Shown: positions 62,691 to 64,000 of the stretch, piece by piece
Layout: the number at the start of each line of letters is the position of its first letter
Numbering within the stretch: position 1 is the first letter of the stretch
Assembly (NCBI GenBank): GCA_934157235.1
Contig: CAKPHH010000003.1
Location: 65,187 to 129,186 of the forward strand
Direction of reading: 5' to 3'
DNA length: 64,000 bases
From: an uncultured Bacilli bacterium
Lineage (GTDB): Bacteria; Bacillota_I; Bacilli_A; RF39; UBA660
Made by a program: the position numbers and the translations under genes
Notes under the pieces: generated by a model
Database searches by the model: none
Told to the model about the DNA's origin: nothing
The model's input: only the letters and a program-made list of their open reading frames with translations

Positions 62691-63317
62691 TTAATTTAAC
62701 TTGCTTTCTTCTGCCTCTGTTAATTTTAAATATTCCGGATTAACGGCATGAGGATTGATTGTTTCTTTGTTTTCAAAATAGTTAACAATTTTTTCAATAT
62801 CTGGATTGTATCTCTCAATATTATTTAGTTCCTCAAAGTTGTCATTACTTATGAATACATATTCTTCATCACTTGGCAATTCTACAAACAGATCTTCTAG
62901 CTTTATGTGAATTGGGCTGAGCATAGTACTATTATTTCTACTATAAATAGCGCCAAAAACATAGTTACGTCTAGCATCAATAATTGGAACATGTACTTTA
63001 TCAGTATTGCAGGATAATGACATTGCCTCTAATGCAGAAATTGTTGTTATGGGGATGTTTAGACTCCAGGCAAATACTTTCGCAATTGTTATGCCAATTC
63101 TTATTCCAGTAAAGGAACCTGGGCCATTAACGACAATTATTTTGTCTATATCTTTTGCTGTTAAATTTTCTTTTTCAAATAAACTAACTATACTTGGTAG
63201 TGCCTCTTCTGATAGGCTATGTCCAAACTCTTTTTTCACTTCGCATACTAATTTTTTATCAGCAACAATACCTGAATATAGATAACTTGAAGAAGTATCT
63301 ATATATAAAATTCTCAT
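62691..63317 (-). CDS. tsaB: tRNA threonylcarbamoyladenosine biosynthesis protein TsaB
   Basis: The 208-aa protein has the ASKHA start LYIDTSSSYLYSGIV and KEFGHSLSEEALPSIVSLF near 30, and VVNGPGSFTGIRIGITIAKVFAWSL near 63. It is shorter than E. coli TsaB (231 aa) but complete in this clade's style. It is the dimerisation partner of TsaD in t6A synthesis. The gene overlaps tsaE by 4 nt (ATGA). Confidence 0.95.
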   Translation of the reverse strand: MRILYIDTSSSYLYSGIVADKKLVCEVKKEFGHSLSEEALPSIVSLFEKENLTAKDIDKIIVVNGPGSFTGIRIGITIAKVFAWSLNIPITTISALEAMSLSCNTDKVHVPIIDARRNYVFGAIYSRNNSTMLSPIHIKLEDLFVELPSDEEYVFISNDNFEELNNIERYNPDIEKIVNYFENKETINPHAVNPEYLKLTEAEESKLN

Positions 63318-63772
63318 AAAACAGCCTCACAAACTTCTTCGTATTTTTTTCCATATGGAATTAATGTAATTATTCTTTTATTTTCATCTTCATCTGAGCT
63401 TTTGAACTTTATTTCCAATCTTTTTTCTGGTAAATAATCAGGGATCATGTCTGCCCATTCTATTATTGTTACACCTTTTTTTGTGTAATACTCTTCAATA
63501 TCTATACCATTCATTTTATTATCTAGTCGATATACATCCATATGGTATAAAGGCATTTCGCCTGAGGTATATTCCTTAATAATATTGAAAGTTGGAGAGG
63601 TTACTTCTTCATCTATTTCCATTGCTTTTGCAAAACCTTTTGTAAATACCGTTTTACCAGTACCCAAGTCGCCAATTAAGCAAATTACCATATTAGGAAA
63701 TTTCTCTGATTCAATATTTTGTGCTAATTCAATTGTTTCTTCTTCTGAATATGTTGTTATTTTATAATCCAT
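63314..63772 (-). CDS. tsaE: tRNA threonylcarbamoyladenosine biosynthesis ATPase TsaE
   Basis: The product is 152 aa from the ATG at 63772, five nt after TAGGTGA. The frame opens at a GTG within that site. Walker A is GDLGTGKTVF near 37, TSPTFNIIKEY near 63, MDVYRLDN near 80 and EWADMIPDYLPEKRLEI near 109. It is the ATPase that cycles the TsaBD complex. It is the first gene of the operon and diverges from nothing; upstream lies the 3' side of an rRNA operon. Confidence 0.95.
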   Translation of the reverse strand: MDYKITTYSEEETIELAQNIESEKFPNMVICLIGDLGTGKTVFTKGFAKAMEIDEEVTSPTFNIIKEYTSGEMPLYHMDVYRLDNKMNGIDIEEYYTKKGVTIIEWADMIPDYLPEKRLEIKFKSSDEDENKRIITLIPYGKKYEEVCEAVL

Positions 63773-63790
63773 TTTAATCACCTACAAATT

Positions 63791-63819
63791 ATTATAATCA
63801 AAAAAAATAAGTTATACAA
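63791..63819 (-). promoter_or_regulatory. Promoter of the tsaE operon
   Basis: On the minus strand, -10 TATAAT (63791-63796) with a TTGTAT 17 nt upstream (63814-63819) stands 18 nt before the ATG. Confidence 0.55.
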
Positions 63820-63893
63820 CTCATTTTTTATTAATTACTAGAAATTGACATATTTTCAATGATAATACTTAATAAATAGCCTTGATAGCTTTG

Positions 63894-63915
63894 AAAAAAT
63901 AAGGTCTTTACCTTA
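63894..63915 (-). terminator. Second rRNA operon terminator
   Basis: A 6-bp stem TAAGGT/ACCTTA with a 4-nt loop is followed by six T on the minus strand. It is 9 nt beyond the first terminator's T-run. Confidence 0.7.
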
Positions 63916-63924
63916 ATATATGTA

Positions 63925-63949
63925 TAAAAAAACTCCACTTTTGTGAAGT
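63925..63949 (-). terminator. First rRNA operon terminator
   Basis: A 7-bp stem (ACTTCAC/GTGGAGT on the minus strand, one G-T pair) with a TTTT/AAAA loop and a run of seven T lies 20 nt after the 5S rRNA end. Confidence 0.8.
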
Positions 63950-63968
63950 CCTTAATACAAAAAAAATT

Positions 63969-64000
63969 CTTGGCAACTTCCTATTTTCGCATTCACTATC
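63969..64000 (-). rRNA. rrf: 5S rRNA, 3' end only
   Basis: On the minus strand the last 32 bases end GGAAGTTGCCAAG, preceded by GATAGTGAATGCGAAAATA. This matches the 3' part of Firmicutes 5S rRNA (helices IV and I, ending in GTTGCCAAG). The rest lies beyond the window. The terminators downstream agree with the end of an rRNA operon. Confidence 0.8.

Overview
The window is AT-rich bacterial chromosome with standard stop usage (TAA and TAG, with TGA in at least three ATGA overlaps), strong AGGAGG-type ribosome binding sites, GatCAB amidotransferase, PASTA and LytR-CpsA-Psr (LCP) proteins, LtaS-like enzymes, a sortase with its surface protein, and an arginine deiminase operon. This fits a walled, low-GC Bacillota, probably host-associated and near the Erysipelotrichia or other gut Bacilli. 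I cannot name a genus from sequence alone.

Layout. 1-11.3 kb (minus strand): a surface-polysaccharide locus with a glycosyltransferase cut by the window edge, three enzymes for a UDP-N-acetyl-6-deoxy-L-hexosamine, an ABC polysaccharide exporter, a GtrA-like protein, an in-frame fusion of a CDP-alcohol phosphatidyltransferase with an LtaS-like phosphotransferase, a GT2 glycosyltransferase and a polymerase/ligase-like membrane protein. 11.4-13.4 kb: a membrane protein with about six PASTA repeats and no kinase. 13.5-19.6 kb: a small integrated island flanked by copies of an 11-bp direct repeat. It carries a 5'-truncated tyrosine integrase, an HNH fragment, a NudG-like Nudix gene placed directly before a ScoMcrA-like SRA-HNH nuclease, an unknown membrane protein and an OLD-family ATPase/TOPRIM nuclease, so it looks like defence cargo.

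19.6-31.8 kb: cell-envelope genes, namely a glucosaminidase, an LCP ligase with a PASTA tail, an LtaS-like enzyme, a BrkB/YihY protein, a double solute-binding-domain protein ending in a degenerate GGDEF domain, and small membrane-anchored proteins of unknown function. 31.9-42.3 kb: gatCAB, ligA, a nucleotidyltransferase, pcrA and membrane proteins. 42.3-44.5 kb: a thioester/Cna-B adhesin and a neighbouring sortase whose catalytic arginine appears to be missing.

44.6-59.1 kb: transport and arginine catabolism. An NMT1/THI5-like binding protein at 45 kb is separated from its probable ATPase and permease at 57.5 kb by a multi-permease ABC system with a membrane-anchored XRE regulator, arcA-arcB-arcC with a YfcC-type carrier, and a polar amino-acid ABC importer. 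Arginine import feeding the deiminase pathway would give ATP and ammonia. 59.1-64 kb: a decayed pseudogene, a FIST-domain protein, the t6A genes tsaE-tsaB-rimI-tsaD, and, at the window edge, the 3' end of a 5S rRNA gene with two tandem terminators.

The best candidates for something undescribed are the Nudix/SRA-HNH pair in the island and the phosphatidyltransferase-LtaS fusion in the polysaccharide locus.
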